Source: VAZQ01 sp035293945
Lineage (GTDB): Bacteria; Pseudomonadota; Alphaproteobacteria; Rhizobiales; Xanthobacteraceae
Reading direction: 5' to 3'
DNA length: 64,000 nt
NCBI GenBank assembly: GCA_035293945.1
Contig: DATGLV010000011.1
Location: 526,537 to 590,536, forward strand
In this document: positions 24,905 to 33,725 of the stretch, piece by piece
How positions within the stretch are numbered: the first letter of the stretch is position 1
Layout of the letters: every line of letters begins with the position of its first letter
Position numbers and translations under genes: made by a program
The notes under the pieces: generated by a model
The model's input: the letters and a program-made list of their open reading frames with translations, nothing else
Database searches by the model: none
Told to the model about the DNA's origin: nothing

Positions 24905-24990
24905 TTTCCCGGACGCGCGAAGCGCGAGCGGGACCGTTACAAGCCATAAGGGGCCAACGCTTGAAACGGTCCCAGGTCAAGCCCGGGACA
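24905..24990. repeat. Dispersed palindromic repeat, full copy
   Basis: Its reverse complement has the same order of blocks as 4483-4555: TGTCCCGGGCTTGA, GGGACCGTTTCA, GGTCCCGCTCGCGCTTCGCG, GTCCGGGA. It lies between DUF2190 and FII-like genes. Two near-full copies 20 kb apart inside the late operon show that this is a dispersed element. Confidence 0.7.
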
Positions 24991-24992
24991 CA

Positions 24993-25322
24993 TCAAAATG
25001 ACCCGTTGAGCCGCACATTGCCGACGCTGCTGGGATTGGCCGCCGCCTCGATCGCAACGCCGATCTTGGTATTGCCGGCGGACGTCGAGGTCGCGAGCAG
25101 CGCGGTGTTATCCCAGTAGATCAGCTGACCGAGCGTCCACACATCAGACGAGTTCTTGGCGAGCTGATAGACGCCCTTGATCCAGAGGAGGACCGGCTGT
25201 CCTATTGCCGCGGCGTTAAGGCAGATACCAAACAAGGAACCGACCAGGATCGGCTGGCCGCTGGCGACGGCAGCAGGCGCCGTGATGGTGACCTGGTCGC
25301 CGTCGCCGAGGTAGTTCTGCAT
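24993..25322 (-). CDS. DUF2190 capsid-associated protein
   Basis: 109 residues. The pattern GDQVTITAPAAVASGQPILVGSLFGICLNAA followed, after the LLWIKGVYQLAK strand, by QLIYWDNTALLATST and KIGVAIEAAAN is that of DUF2190, a small head decoration or cement-like family found after the capsid gene. Length is typical. It probably stabilises the capsid; this has not been shown for this phage. Confidence 0.85.
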   Translation of the reverse strand: MQNYLGDGDQVTITAPAAVASGQPILVGSLFGICLNAAAIGQPVLLWIKGVYQLAKNSSDVWTLGQLIYWDNTALLATSTSAGNTKIGVAIEAAANPSSVGNVRLNGSF

Positions 25323-25361
25323 GGCCTCACCCCGACCCTCTCCGGAAGGAGAAGGAGCTCG

Positions 25362-25655
25362 TTACGCAGCGGCGCGGGCGGGACCGTCGGTCGCGAGCGG
25401 GACCGCTGCCGCATGCGGATCAACCAGGTGCCCGGAGACGCGCAGGCGCGCCACCTCGTCGGCCGGGAGCTCAACTTCCTGGCCGGGGCCATAGGAGAGG
25501 AGCTCGGCAACCTCGATCGGCTTGCCGTCTGCGGGTGCATAGCCGACGACGCGCTTCTTGGCTCCCGGGACGAGAATGCTGCGGCCGCGGGCGACGGTCG
25601 CGCGCACAAGGCGGGCGCCTTGCTGCTGATTGGCGGGACGCTGTTCGTTGCTCAT
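25362..25655 (-). CDS. Small head-region protein, unknown
   Basis: 97 residues between the capsid and DUF2190 genes. It contains RSILVPGAKKRVVGYAP and VAELLSYGPGQEVELPADE then VARLRVSGHLVDP, a short beta-rich domain often seen in small phage proteins of this slot. The flanks are Ala/Pro-rich. Probably a minor head or connector component; the function is not known. Confidence 0.6.
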   Translation of the reverse strand: MSNEQRPANQQQGARLVRATVARGRSILVPGAKKRVVGYAPADGKPIEVAELLSYGPGQEVELPADEVARLRVSGHLVDPHAAAVPLATDGPARAAA

Positions 25656-25721
25656 GATGATACCTCAACTTGTTTGCGGAGATACGTCTCAGGCGAGATC
25701 GCGCGGCTACTCAACGGGAGA

Positions 25722-25760
25722 TTTTGCGAGCGGCAGGCTTTGCCTGACAACGCTCGCAAA
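25722..25760 (-). terminator. Strong hairpin after the capsid gene
   Basis: TTTTGCGAGC pairs with GCTCGCAAA, with an inner CAGGC/GCCTG stem. It lies about 50 bp past the capsid stop in the direction of transcription. It may be a partial terminator, or a processing site that boosts capsid mRNA over downstream tail genes. No long T-run follows, so full termination is unlikely. Confidence 0.5.
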
Positions 25761-25812
25761 GCATTCAACGTGCGCCGCACATGGTGCTCGCCAGGTTGTC
25801 GATAGGCGCCAG

Positions 25813-26928
25813 CTAGGTGTAGACCGGCGAGCAGACCGTCGCGGCGAGCGCGGCGTTGACGCGACCCGGGATCGTGATCGGCGCCGACTGCATCATGATG
25901 AATCGCTGCGCGGGATCCTCGATGGTCCAGGTCTTCGGCGCGTATGGGAGCGCCTGATAGTTGAAGTTCGGGTCCATGATGGATGCGAAAGCGCGCGTCC
26001 CCATCATGTCCGGACCGGAGAGGAGCACCGTGCCATCGGTCAACATCGGGTATTCCTGATCGGTGTTTCCACCCTCAGTTCCCATGTCGACGTACCATTC
26101 ATTGTAGATCCAGAGGTCGTACTGACCCCAGCGCCCCTTATACACCGCGCCGCGCTCGATCTTCGCGCCGGGATCGATGGCATTGCCGAACTCCGAGAGC
26201 TTCGGATAGTAGATCGCTCCCTTCAGCACCGGATCGGCAATGAAGCCCTCCCAGGACGAGGTCGTGAAGATGATGTCGGTCACCTTTGCGCCGCTCTCTT
26301 TCAGAATCTGGCGCTGCCAAGCCTCGATGTTGGTGGTCGGCGATGCGTTCCCGGCGATGACATTCGCATTCGTCCATTGCGCAGTGCCGGTGAGCGCGAC
26401 AGTGAGCGAGGGGGCGCGGCCGAAGTCGACCAAAGAAGTCGGGAAGCCCTCACCTTTGATCAGCACGGTTCCGGTCGAGAGCACCTGCGCGGCCATCCAC
26501 TCAAGGCGCCGATCGATCAGATCGATCTGATCGGTCATCTCGGCCTCGAGGTTCGCCATTTCGCGCTCAGCGCCGGTCAGCTCCCCGCCGATGCGCTCGC
26601 CGATCATGCGCCGGACAGGCTTGCGCAGATCCGGCGCACGCTTGTCCTTGATGTAGGCGGGCTTGAAAATGTTGGTCTGCATGCGACGCTGCTCGACCAG
26701 CTTGCCTTCGACCAGCGGCGACACGAACGGCGCGATGCGGCGCTTGCCGACATCGACGTCGATCGCGACGAATTCCGTCTCGCTGTTGATGATGTTGGGA
26801 AAGAACCTGTCGAGCAGGAACTTGGTCGGACGCTTCAGGTTCGGCACGACCGCCACGAGACGCGCCGTGTCGTAGACAAGGTTGGTGCCGGCGGCGCCGG
26901 GGCCAGGAGTAGGAGCAGGACCAGACAT
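25813..26928 (-). CDS. Major capsid protein, lambda gpE family
   Basis: 371 residues. Family signatures: FLLDRFFPNIINSETEFVAI, KRRIAPFVSPLVEGKLVE, then FKPAYIKDKRAPD and a helix MANLEAEMTDQIDLIDRRLE. Near the C-terminus come RAFASIMDPNFNYQALPY and MMQSAPITIPGRVNAALA. Lengths of 340-370 are usual. It is placed after the gpD-like gene as in lambda. A good GGAGA ribosome site precedes the ATG. Confidence 0.92.
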   Translation of the reverse strand: MSGPAPTPGPGAAGTNLVYDTARLVAVVPNLKRPTKFLLDRFFPNIINSETEFVAIDVDVGKRRIAPFVSPLVEGKLVEQRRMQTNIFKPAYIKDKRAPDLRKPVRRMIGERIGGELTGAEREMANLEAEMTDQIDLIDRRLEWMAAQVLSTGTVLIKGEGFPTSLVDFGRAPSLTVALTGTAQWTNANVIAGNASPTTNIEAWQRQILKESGAKVTDIIFTTSSWEGFIADPVLKGAIYYPKLSEFGNAIDPGAKIERGAVYKGRWGQYDLWIYNEWYVDMGTEGGNTDQEYPMLTDGTVLLSGPDMMGTRAFASIMDPNFNYQALPYAPKTWTIEDPAQRFIMMQSAPITIPGRVNAALAATVCSPVYT

Positions 26929-26987
26929 GGATAGTCTCCGGAGGTTGACGGCGCCGAGGCGGCCGCGAGTTTTCGTGTGAGTGGATC

Positions 26988-27019
26988 GAGCCGCCGCGCA
27001 AAACGATCGCGCGGCGCTC
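26988..27019 (-). other. Hairpin between gpD-like and capsid genes
   Basis: GAGCCGCCGCGC and GCGCGGCGCTC can pair around an 8-9-nt loop about 60 bp upstream of the capsid start on the coding strand. Together with the hairpin at 25722-25760 it brackets the capsid gene. It may protect or process the abundant capsid message. Confidence 0.45.
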
Positions 27020-27033
27020 GCATGAGGACTGGA

Positions 27034-28071
27034 TTACTCGCCCGCCGGATCGTCGGCGGAGACAGCGCCCTTGAGGAAGATGCCGAGCGGGATCAGAGCT
27101 GCCTTCGCCTGCGCGATCGAGATGCTCGGATCGAGCGTGATCGCATTGACGTTGAACTCGCCCATCAGATAGATGCCGCAGACGCAATCGCCGGCCGCTG
27201 CCGGCGCATAGTCGGCGAGGATCGCCACCGGGTTTGCACTGCCGTCGACCGCGGTCGCGACCGCCTGCTTGTACGAGAGGCTTCCGGTCGCCGGCGTGAT
27301 CACGAAGGTGTCACCCGCCGCACAAGCCGTGCCGCCCGCCGTGATCGTGAAGTTGATCTGCGGGGACGCGAATGCGGCGCCGAAGGTTGCTACGCCGAGC
27401 TCAGCTCCATTCGGCGCATAGACCTGCGCATGGGTCGCATCCGTGCAGACCGCCGTGTAATTTCCGGCCCTGACGGCAACGCCATTGCTGATCGAGCCGA
27501 CGGTCGCGTTGCCGGTGTTCGCGGTGCCGCCGGTCAGGGTCGCGCCCGACAGCGTGACCGCACCAGCGTCGGACGTAGCGAGCGTCAGTGCATTTCCCGC
27601 CGTGCCGATTTGCACCGCAGTCAGCGTGATGACGGCACCGGCGAGCGCATAAGTGAACTTGCTCAGATTGACGTCCGTCGAGCCAACCAGGAACGCCATG
27701 AGGTTCTGCGCAGTCGCCGCGGCGCTCGCCCCGATATAGACGTTGTTTCCGGCCGGAGGCCGATCCTCCCAGGCACCAGGCTGCGCGATAAAGGTCACAA
27801 CCGTGCCGCCGATCGTCACGGTATCGCCGGCGTTCGGCACCGCCGCGACCGTGATGGTGCCAGTCGCATAGGTCTTGCCGGTCGTCGCGGTCGCGGCGCC
27901 GTCAAGCACCTGTCCGAGCACGGTGCCGCGCTGCAGGTTGACGCCACCGGTGATGGTTGCATTGTCGCTCACAAGCTTGAGGTTCCCGGCAATGAGCTGA
28001 TCCGGGATGAACGTCTCGGCGACCGCGCTGGGCACCTGCGGATTGTCGCCAATAAGGCTGGGATTGAGCAT
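27034..28071 (-). CDS. Head decoration protein, lambda gpD-like with long insertion
   Basis: 345 residues from the ATG at 28071 (MLNPSLIGDN). The N-terminal FIPDQLIAGNLKLVSDNATI and RGTVLGQV segments, with a C-terminal YLMGEFNVNAITLDPSISIA segment, match the gpD family, whose lambda member is only about 110 residues. Between them lies a beta insertion (about 60-230) with GDTVTIGGTVVTFIAQPG and IGASAAATAQNLMAFL, a domain common in phage surface proteins. The insertion may project from the capsid. It is placed before the capsid gene as in lambda. Confidence 0.8.
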   Translation of the reverse strand: MLNPSLIGDNPQVPSAVAETFIPDQLIAGNLKLVSDNATITGGVNLQRGTVLGQVLDGAATATTGKTYATGTITVAAVPNAGDTVTIGGTVVTFIAQPGAWEDRPPAGNNVYIGASAAATAQNLMAFLVGSTDVNLSKFTYALAGAVITLTAVQIGTAGNALTLATSDAGAVTLSGATLTGGTANTGNATVGSISNGVAVRAGNYTAVCTDATHAQVYAPNGAELGVATFGAAFASPQINFTITAGGTACAAGDTFVITPATGSLSYKQAVATAVDGSANPVAILADYAPAAAGDCVCGIYLMGEFNVNAITLDPSISIAQAKAALIPLGIFLKGAVSADDPAGE

Positions 28072-28157
28072 TGAGGTGCTCCTTTCGAGGTTGCACGGGA
28101 TTGGCCGGCGGCTCGTCAAGCCGCCGGAGATTGAAACAAACTAAGCGTGGGTCAGGA

Positions 28158-28832
28158 TCAGGCTTCGCCGCGAGCCTTCTTTCCGGCCGCCGCCACCGCA
28201 GCCGCGAAGGCCTCCGGAGAATCCGCAGATGGTGCTGAGCCACCATTAGAGCCGACATTCGGCGGCGCTTCGCGGGACATGCGATCACGGAGAGGATCAG
28301 CGGGACGCGCTGCAGCGGGCGCCGCAATGCTGAGAGCGGCGATCGCCTGCGATCGCGGCATGCGGGTCGTGAGCGCAAGGCGCATGGCGGCGTCCGGGTT
28401 GGCTTTGCCGGCAGATGAATAGACGATTGCCGAGATACGCCGACGCTCCCGGGCACGGATTGCGCGGATCTGAGCACGCGCCTCGGGTTCCTCTTCGTCA
28501 TCACGCTCGTCTTCGTCGTCGCCGTCGCCATCCTCCTCGTCGGCCTTTTTGGCTTTCTTGGCCTTTTTGGCCTTTTTGCCCTTCTCTTCGCCGTCGTCTT
28601 TCTCCTCCTCCTCCTCGCACTCCTCGCTGGCCCGCTCGGAATCATCCTCCTCTTCGGCGCGCTTGGACTTTTTGCCGTCCTTTTTGTCGCCCCCCTCCTC
28701 TTCCTCCTTGTCTTCCGCGCGCTTGGACTCCTTTTTGTCCTTCTCGTCCTTATCGTCTTCGGCGCGAGCGGCTGTCGGCCGGGCCAAAGCGGGCTTGGAA
28801 GTGCTGGCGGCGAGCTGCGAGAAAACGCGCAT
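28158..28832 (-). CDS. Putative head scaffolding protein, highly charged
   Basis: 224 residues from the ATG at 28832. Residues about 25-110 are an extreme Lys/Glu/Asp-rich stretch with KKAKKAKKAKKA runs; the rest is Ala-rich with RSQAIAALSIA. It lies 26 bp after the protease gene and before gpD and capsid, the place of lambda Nu3-type scaffolds. Highly charged disordered proteins in this slot are usually scaffolds removed by the protease. No homologous motif is recognised, so the call is by position and composition. Confidence 0.55.
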   Translation of the reverse strand: MRVFSQLAASTSKPALARPTAARAEDDKDEKDKKESKRAEDKEEEEGGDKKDGKKSKRAEEEDDSERASEECEEEEEKDDGEEKGKKAKKAKKAKKADEEDGDGDDEDERDDEEEPEARAQIRAIRARERRRISAIVYSSAGKANPDAAMRLALTTRMPRSQAIAALSIAAPAAARPADPLRDRMSREAPPNVGSNGGSAPSADSPEAFAAAVAAAGKKARGEA

Positions 28833-28858
28833 GGATCGGATCTCCGTCGTGTTTGAAA

Positions 28859-29722
28859 TCAGCTGATGGACTTGAGGAGGCTCGAGAACGCCTCGTCTGG
28901 AGGCAGGACCTCGTCCGCGAGGCCCTGGGTGACACCGGCAGACCCGAGGAAACATCCAGCTTCCGTCGATCTCACTTTGCCGGCGCCGAGCTCACGATTA
29001 CGCGCGACCAAATCAACAAACATCTCGCCCATGGCGTCGATGTCGGCCTGGAAGCGGGCACGCGCAGCATCCGACAGCGGCGTGGTCGGATAGCTGTCAG
29101 ACTTGCGCTCGCCATATTGAATGGTGGTGACCTTGATGCCGAACCTCTCAAGCGCCGCGGTGATATCGACATGCAGCGCGATCACGCCGATCGAGCCGGA
29201 CCCGCCAGTGCGCGGCACCGTGATGTGATCCGCAGCGCTCGCGAGCGCATAGGCCGCCGAATAGGCGTATTCGTCGAGGATCGCCCAGATCGGCTTCCGA
29301 CCGCGCATCGCATAGATTTGATCGGCGAGGTCGAAACATCCAGCCACCTCGCCGCCGGGCGAATTGATGTGCATCGCGATCGCGCGTACTTCGGCATCAT
29401 CGAGCGCCGCAGTCATCTGGTCGCTGATGTCGGAGTAGACGGTCTCCGCATCCCAAGCCCACCAGCAGCGCTCGTGCACCAATACGCCGCGCACTGGAAT
29501 GATCGCGACCCCGTCAACAAGATCGTAGGGGCGAAGCCGCTCGCTGCGCAGATCAGCTGCGCGGCCCAGATCGGCGGATGCGGGTATCTCCGCAACAGGC
29601 ATGACGACAGGGGCTTGGAGCATCTCCAGCAGCACCGCAGCGTGACCAGGCCAAAGCGCGAGCGGCGCATTGAGGAAGCGCCGCAGGCGTCCCGGATTAA
29701 GCTCGGGAGCGAGATGATTCAT
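28859..29722 (-). CDS. Capsid maturation protease, S49 / lambda gpC-like
   Basis: 287 residues from the ATG at 29722 (overlaps the portal stop as ATGA). The SppA-type fold is clear: VDGVAIIPVRGVLVHE, IAMHINSPGGEVAGCFDLAD (oxyanion region), ILDEYAYSAAYALASAAD with the likely nucleophile Ser, and GGSGSIGVIALHVD. It probably processes scaffold and portal during head maturation. In lambda, gene C contains Nu3 in frame; here the scaffold is a separate downstream gene. Confidence 0.9.
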   Translation of the reverse strand: MNHLAPELNPGRLRRFLNAPLALWPGHAAVLLEMLQAPVVMPVAEIPASADLGRAADLRSERLRPYDLVDGVAIIPVRGVLVHERCWWAWDAETVYSDISDQMTAALDDAEVRAIAMHINSPGGEVAGCFDLADQIYAMRGRKPIWAILDEYAYSAAYALASAADHITVPRTGGSGSIGVIALHVDITAALERFGIKVTTIQYGERKSDSYPTTPLSDAARARFQADIDAMGEMFVDLVARNRELGAGKVRSTEAGCFLGSAGVTQGLADEVLPPDEAFSSLLKSIS

Positions 29723-31368
29723 TGTGCCTCCGGTTGCCGCGCGCTTCGCTGCGCGAGCACCGCACCCGCCCATTCGGGCCGCGGAATACCGTATTTGTCG
29801 AACAGAGAGAGCTCGTAGCGGCGCTGCTCAAGCACCTCCTCGAATTCGAGGCCCTGTTCCGCGCATTCGTCCTCGAGCGTCGAGAGGGCGCCATCCATAC
29901 GCATGATGGCGGCACCAGCTTCATCGACCGGGGAAATCCACCCCCTGCCCGGGCCCATCCAGCGGCAGCGCGAATAGGCGCCGCGAGCCGAGGGAAAGTC
30001 GGGCGCGCCGGCAGGCAACGGCAGATCGTCGACCTCGTGCGCCTCTTCGAGCCAGGCGGCACGGATCGGCGCGGCAAAGCCCTCGGCGAATTCATGCCGT
30101 CGGCGCGCCAATGTCTTCCATGCCTCGAGCAGCGCGCCGCGCGCGGATGAATAGTTCACATCCGACCAGTTGTTGCTGATCTGCTGCGCCGAGAGCCCGG
30201 CGCCGGCCGCAACGTTGCGCAGCACCGCGCCTTCAAATTCCTTGAAGTTGCTGCTCGGACGGGTCGGTGCAACCGTGTTGATCTTCTCGCCCGGGAAGAG
30301 CATCGGGATCCTGGCGTTGCCGATCATCATCCCGCGGCCGTCGTGGAACTCCTTGCGCAGGCCCTGATAGCGAGGAATCTTCTCGCCGTCCTCGAGCGCC
30401 TCCATCATCATTTCATGATCGAAGGGTGACTCAACGTAGGCCGCGAAGACCGAATTCAAGATCGCTGCGTCGACCTCGAGCGTGTCGTACTTGATCAGCA
30501 TCTTGAGACGCTGAATGACCGGCGTCAGGATCCCGGCGCCGCCGCGATGCTGCGCAGCCCGGTCGGCCTCATAGTCGTGAACGACAATCGGGCGGCCCCA
30601 AGAGGTTTCGCGCAGCACGCGTTCCCAGGTGACGGATTCCGCGGCAGTGAACCAGTCGCCCGCATGCGCCTTACGGATATGATAGGCGACCGCTGCGCCG
30701 TAGCGATCGATCTCGACGCCGCCGCGCATGGTCATCTGATCGAAGCGCAGCTGCGGATTGGAGAGCCGATCCGGATCGACGATCTGCACCGCCGTGCAAT
30801 AGCGCGCGGCACCCCGCCCAACGCGCTCCGGAATCCACTGCATCACTGCGAGCGCATCGCCGTCGATCAGCTTATGGCGGAAGCCGATGCGCATCATCTG
30901 GCCGAAGGTCCAGTTGCGCGCGGCATCGCAATAGCGACCAAGATCCGTCACCGCCCAGGCACGCCAATGCGCGTCGACGGCCGCGGCGTATTCCTTGGCC
31001 CACACATGATCGAACGCGGCGCCGGAGACGCTGGCGAGGAACCGATAATCCGGCTTCGGCACCGGGCGAAGGTTCGCGCCGACCGCGTTATCGAGCACAC
31101 GCGTGACCGCGCCAGATGCCCATCCGTCATTGCGGACCAGGTCGCGAACGCGGCTAACGATCCGGTCGCGATAGATGTTGAGCTCGCCGTCAGGGCTCCA
31201 GAGATAGGGCTGCCACGCGGCGAGATGCTGGCCGTAGATGTCGGCCGCGTCATAGGGCGGTCCGCCGAAGCGGCCGTTGCCGCCGTTGAGCGCGCGCGCG
31301 CGACGGCTCGGCGGCACAGGTTCGCCGCCGGGACCATAGATCACCACTTCGCGTTTTTCTGACTGCAT
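29719..31368 (-). CDS. Portal protein, lambda gpB family
   Basis: 549 residues from the ATG at 31368 (MQSEKREVVIYGPGG). Lambda-type portal features: LVRNDGWASGAVTRVLDNAVGAN, GDALAVMQWIPER, RVLRETSWGRPIVVHDYEADR, and ISNNWSDVNYSSARGALLEAW, the family's most conserved segment. It forms the packaging dodecamer at the head vertex. Neighbours are gpW and the protease, as in lambda. Its C-terminal Glu-rich helix (LSTLEDECAEQGLEFEEVLE) is also typical. Confidence 0.92.
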   Translation of the reverse strand: MQSEKREVVIYGPGGEPVPPSRRARALNGGNGRFGGPPYDAADIYGQHLAAWQPYLWSPDGELNIYRDRIVSRVRDLVRNDGWASGAVTRVLDNAVGANLRPVPKPDYRFLASVSGAAFDHVWAKEYAAAVDAHWRAWAVTDLGRYCDAARNWTFGQMMRIGFRHKLIDGDALAVMQWIPERVGRGAARYCTAVQIVDPDRLSNPQLRFDQMTMRGGVEIDRYGAAVAYHIRKAHAGDWFTAAESVTWERVLRETSWGRPIVVHDYEADRAAQHRGGAGILTPVIQRLKMLIKYDTLEVDAAILNSVFAAYVESPFDHEMMMEALEDGEKIPRYQGLRKEFHDGRGMMIGNARIPMLFPGEKINTVAPTRPSSNFKEFEGAVLRNVAAGAGLSAQQISNNWSDVNYSSARGALLEAWKTLARRRHEFAEGFAAPIRAAWLEEAHEVDDLPLPAGAPDFPSARGAYSRCRWMGPGRGWISPVDEAGAAIMRMDGALSTLEDECAEQGLEFEEVLEQRRYELSLFDKYGIPRPEWAGAVLAQRSARQPEAQ

Positions 31369-31375
31369 GTGCGGG

Positions 31376-31391
31376 TGCGCCAATTGGCGCA
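31376..31391. repeat. 16-bp perfect palindrome, copy 3 of 6
   Basis: TGCGCCAATTGGCGCA followed by AGCTC, in the 28-bp gap between the portal start and the end of the small upstream gene. Its position just before the portal start could affect portal translation. Confidence 0.9.
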
Positions 31392-31396
31392 AGCTC

Positions 31397-31552
31397 TCAA
31401 CGTCTCGGTTCTACGCGCGGGAGATCGCGCCGGTATCGGGCATTCCAGTTGGCGACCGCTTCATCGAAGCGGCGCCAGGCATCGCCCGGGATTTGCTGAT
31501 AGCTGTCGTGCTCGGCTATCAGCTTCTGCAGATCGGGATAGCCGGAGATCAT
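31397..31552 (-). CDS. Small head-region protein
   Basis: 51 residues (MISGYPDLQKLIAEHDSYQQ onward), ATG at 31552 overlapping the gpW stop (ATGA). It is helical and charged. Tight coupling between gpW and the portal gene argues that it is real despite its size. The family is not recognised. Confidence 0.6.
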   Translation of the reverse strand: MISGYPDLQKLIAEHDSYQQIPGDAWRRFDEAVANWNARYRRDLPRVEPRR

Positions 31553-31800
31553 CGATAGTAGGGCCGGATGGCGCGCCGACCACGATTGATTCCGAGCTGC
31601 CGCTGCAGCAAGCCGATCCACTGCACCAATCCGGCCTTTTCGGCCGGCGTGTAGGTGACGCTCTTGCCTTCGTAGGACACTGTCACCGGTTTGCCGCCGG
31701 TGACGAGCTGCTGATACGCCATCTGCGCCTCGCTCAGCCATTGCTGCAGCGTCGCGATGGCGACGCCGGAGAGGATCGTTCTGTTCGGGTCGAAGGTCAT
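31549..31800 (-). CDS. Head-tail joining protein, gpW-like
   Basis: 83 residues. Helix IATLQQWLSEAQMAYQQLVTG, then a beta hairpin KPVTVSYEGKSVTYTPAEKA and helix GLVQWIGLLQRQLG, exactly the alpha-beta-beta-alpha layout of lambda gpW, which completes filled heads. It lies between terminase and portal as in lambda. ATG at 31800 overlaps the terminase stop. Confidence 0.88.
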   Translation of the reverse strand: MTFDPNRTILSGVAIATLQQWLSEAQMAYQQLVTGGKPVTVSYEGKSVTYTPAEKAGLVQWIGLLQRQLGINRGRRAIRPYYR

Positions 31801-33725
31801 GCGAGCAGACTTGCGATCGATTTGCGTGTCGGCGGCTTAGGTGGCGGAGCCTTGGGCGCCACGGAAGGCGCGGCGATCAGATCCTCGAGATCGAGCTGTC
31901 CAGTTTGCAGCGGGGTCTCACGCTCGGCCTCGAGCTTGCCCCAGCCGACGTCGGATAACCCGTAAACGCCAAACTTGAGCGCGGCGCCGGTTGCCTGGAT
32001 CAGCGTATCGAGCGCCTCGTTGTCCTGCCGATCGTCCTTCACCCAGCGATAGACTGTGAAGCCACGGTCGCCTTTGCGCTTGATGGGCACGCGCCGTTCG
32101 GCCGTGAGCTCCTGGAAGTATTCATCGTCGAGACCGGAGGGAAACGCGACAAAGCCATTCGCAAGCGGGTCGTCCTTGGCGAGATCCCGGTAGAGCGCCA
32201 TCTTCAGGACTGACACGCCCAAATGATAGAACCGGCTGGAATAGCGCAGAACCTTGCCGGTCTTTTCGTTACGCTCCCGCTTCACCCGAGCGATGCGCGG
32301 CGCGCCATCATCGCCGCGGCCGCGCACCATAATCAGCTTCGAGGATGGATGCTTGCGGGCGAAGCTCCAAACATCCTCCGTCCAGGCGTTACCGTCGATC
32401 GCGGCGAGGTCGATGCCGAGGTTGCGGCCGGCGGAGTTGCGCCACTGCTTGCCGAGCAGAGCGCCGAGATTGGCCTGGCAGTCGGGATCAGAGATGTGGC
32501 GATCAATGATCCCATAGTCGACCACGTAGCGGCGATAATCGCGACCGAAGCCGACCAGCTGCCACTCCACGCGATTGACCTGGCAGTCGATGCCGAGCAT
32601 CAACAACAATGCGCCGGCCGGAACATTACCGCGAACGTAGTGAGATTCAGCTGCCCGATCGCGCAGCTCTTCCCAAGGCCGCGCCTCGCCTTGTGCCCGA
32701 TAGGCCTTGCCGACCGTATCGTTGAGGAACGTCTTTTCGGCGGCCGGGTCGCCGCGCGCGCGCAACCATTCGGCCGCGATGCGCGAGAACGATTGCAGAT
32801 AGGAATACGCGGACCAAATCCAAAACGAGCGATGCTCGCGCCGCGCATTCGGGTTTTTCGCTCGCCACTCGAAGCCGGCGAGCATCTGCGGCCGATGATG
32901 CTCCTCGATCGTCGCGCCGCACGCCACGCAGGTGAAATGCGCGTCCTCCGGCTTCGCCGGATCGAGACTGGCGAGCATGTTGTCCCATTCCAGCACCTGC
33001 ATCTCGCCGCAGTGCGGGCATGGGACGTAAGGCATCTCCTGGCTGCCGGCCTCGAAGTTCCGCGTGATGCGGCAGCCCGGCATGACGAGCGGCGTCGAGA
33101 TTTTCGCGATCTTGGCGAATTCGATCGCGCGCGAGCGGTTGTCGGCCTGCACCTCCGGATCGCCGGCCGCGTTCATCTCCCATTTCGCCAGGTCATCCTG
33201 CACCTGGCACTGGATCGTGACCTGCGAGAGCGAGGCCGGCGAGTTGGCGCCGCTGATCAGCAGCGTCGCCAGACCATCGCGCCGTTCCTTGTACATCACG
33301 CTGTCGGCGACATCGCGGCTCTTCTGCGGGAAGAGCTCCCGCACCACCGCGGTCGACCGCATCAGCGGAGCGAGCTTCATCTTCGACCAGCGCCGCGCGT
33401 TATCCTCGGTCGGATGCGCGTAGAGGAAATTCCCCTTCGCCATCGTGATCGACCCGCACGTGAAGATGTTAGCGAGCGTCGTCTTGCCGATCTGCGCCGA
33501 GCCTTGAACGGTCACATAGCGGCACGGATCATCCGGCGACAGCGCCCGCAGGATCTCGTCGAAGTACGGGAAGAGCTTCCGATTGTACGGGCCCGGGAAC
33601 GACCCTTCGGTGATGACGACGTTGCGCTCCGCCCAGGCGAGGTAATCGATCGGCGGCGGCGGCTCGAGCGCGACGGCCGCGGCTTCGGTCGCCAGGCGCT
33701 CCACATTGGCGAGCATGATGCCCAT
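31797..33725 (-). CDS. Terminase large subunit, lambda gpA family
   Basis: 642 residues; packages DNA and cuts cos. The ATPase P-loop is VQGSAQIGKTTLAN (residues 73-86, a Gln-containing variant usual for gpA). Two CxxC pairs (CPHCGEMQVLEW and CVACGATIEE) form a zinc-ribbon-like element. The nuclease part begins near LLMLGIDCQVNRVEW. Length is that of lambda gpA. Its ATG at 33725 shares a base with the stop of the small subunit. The GpA/Nu1 pair predicts cohesive ends. Confidence 0.93.
   Translation of the reverse strand: MGIMLANVERLATEAAAVALEPPPPIDYLAWAERNVVITEGSFPGPYNRKLFPYFDEILRALSPDDPCRYVTVQGSAQIGKTTLANIFTCGSITMAKGNFLYAHPTEDNARRWSKMKLAPLMRSTAVVRELFPQKSRDVADSVMYKERRDGLATLLISGANSPASLSQVTIQCQVQDDLAKWEMNAAGDPEVQADNRSRAIEFAKIAKISTPLVMPGCRITRNFEAGSQEMPYVPCPHCGEMQVLEWDNMLASLDPAKPEDAHFTCVACGATIEEHHRPQMLAGFEWRAKNPNARREHRSFWIWSAYSYLQSFSRIAAEWLRARGDPAAEKTFLNDTVGKAYRAQGEARPWEELRDRAAESHYVRGNVPAGALLLMLGIDCQVNRVEWQLVGFGRDYRRYVVDYGIIDRHISDPDCQANLGALLGKQWRNSAGRNLGIDLAAIDGNAWTEDVWSFARKHPSSKLIMVRGRGDDGAPRIARVKRERNEKTGKVLRYSSRFYHLGVSVLKMALYRDLAKDDPLANGFVAFPSGLDDEYFQELTAERRVPIKRKGDRGFTVYRWVKDDRQDNEALDTLIQATGAALKFGVYGLSDVGWGKLEAERETPLQTGQLDLEDLIAAPSVAPKAPPPKPPTRKSIASLLA

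Noticed and set aside
28500..28760. Dense AAG/CTC-rich repeats as a structural DNA element
   Set aside because: They are codons for a Lys/Glu/Asp-rich scaffold-like protein; no regular period is seen beyond codon use.
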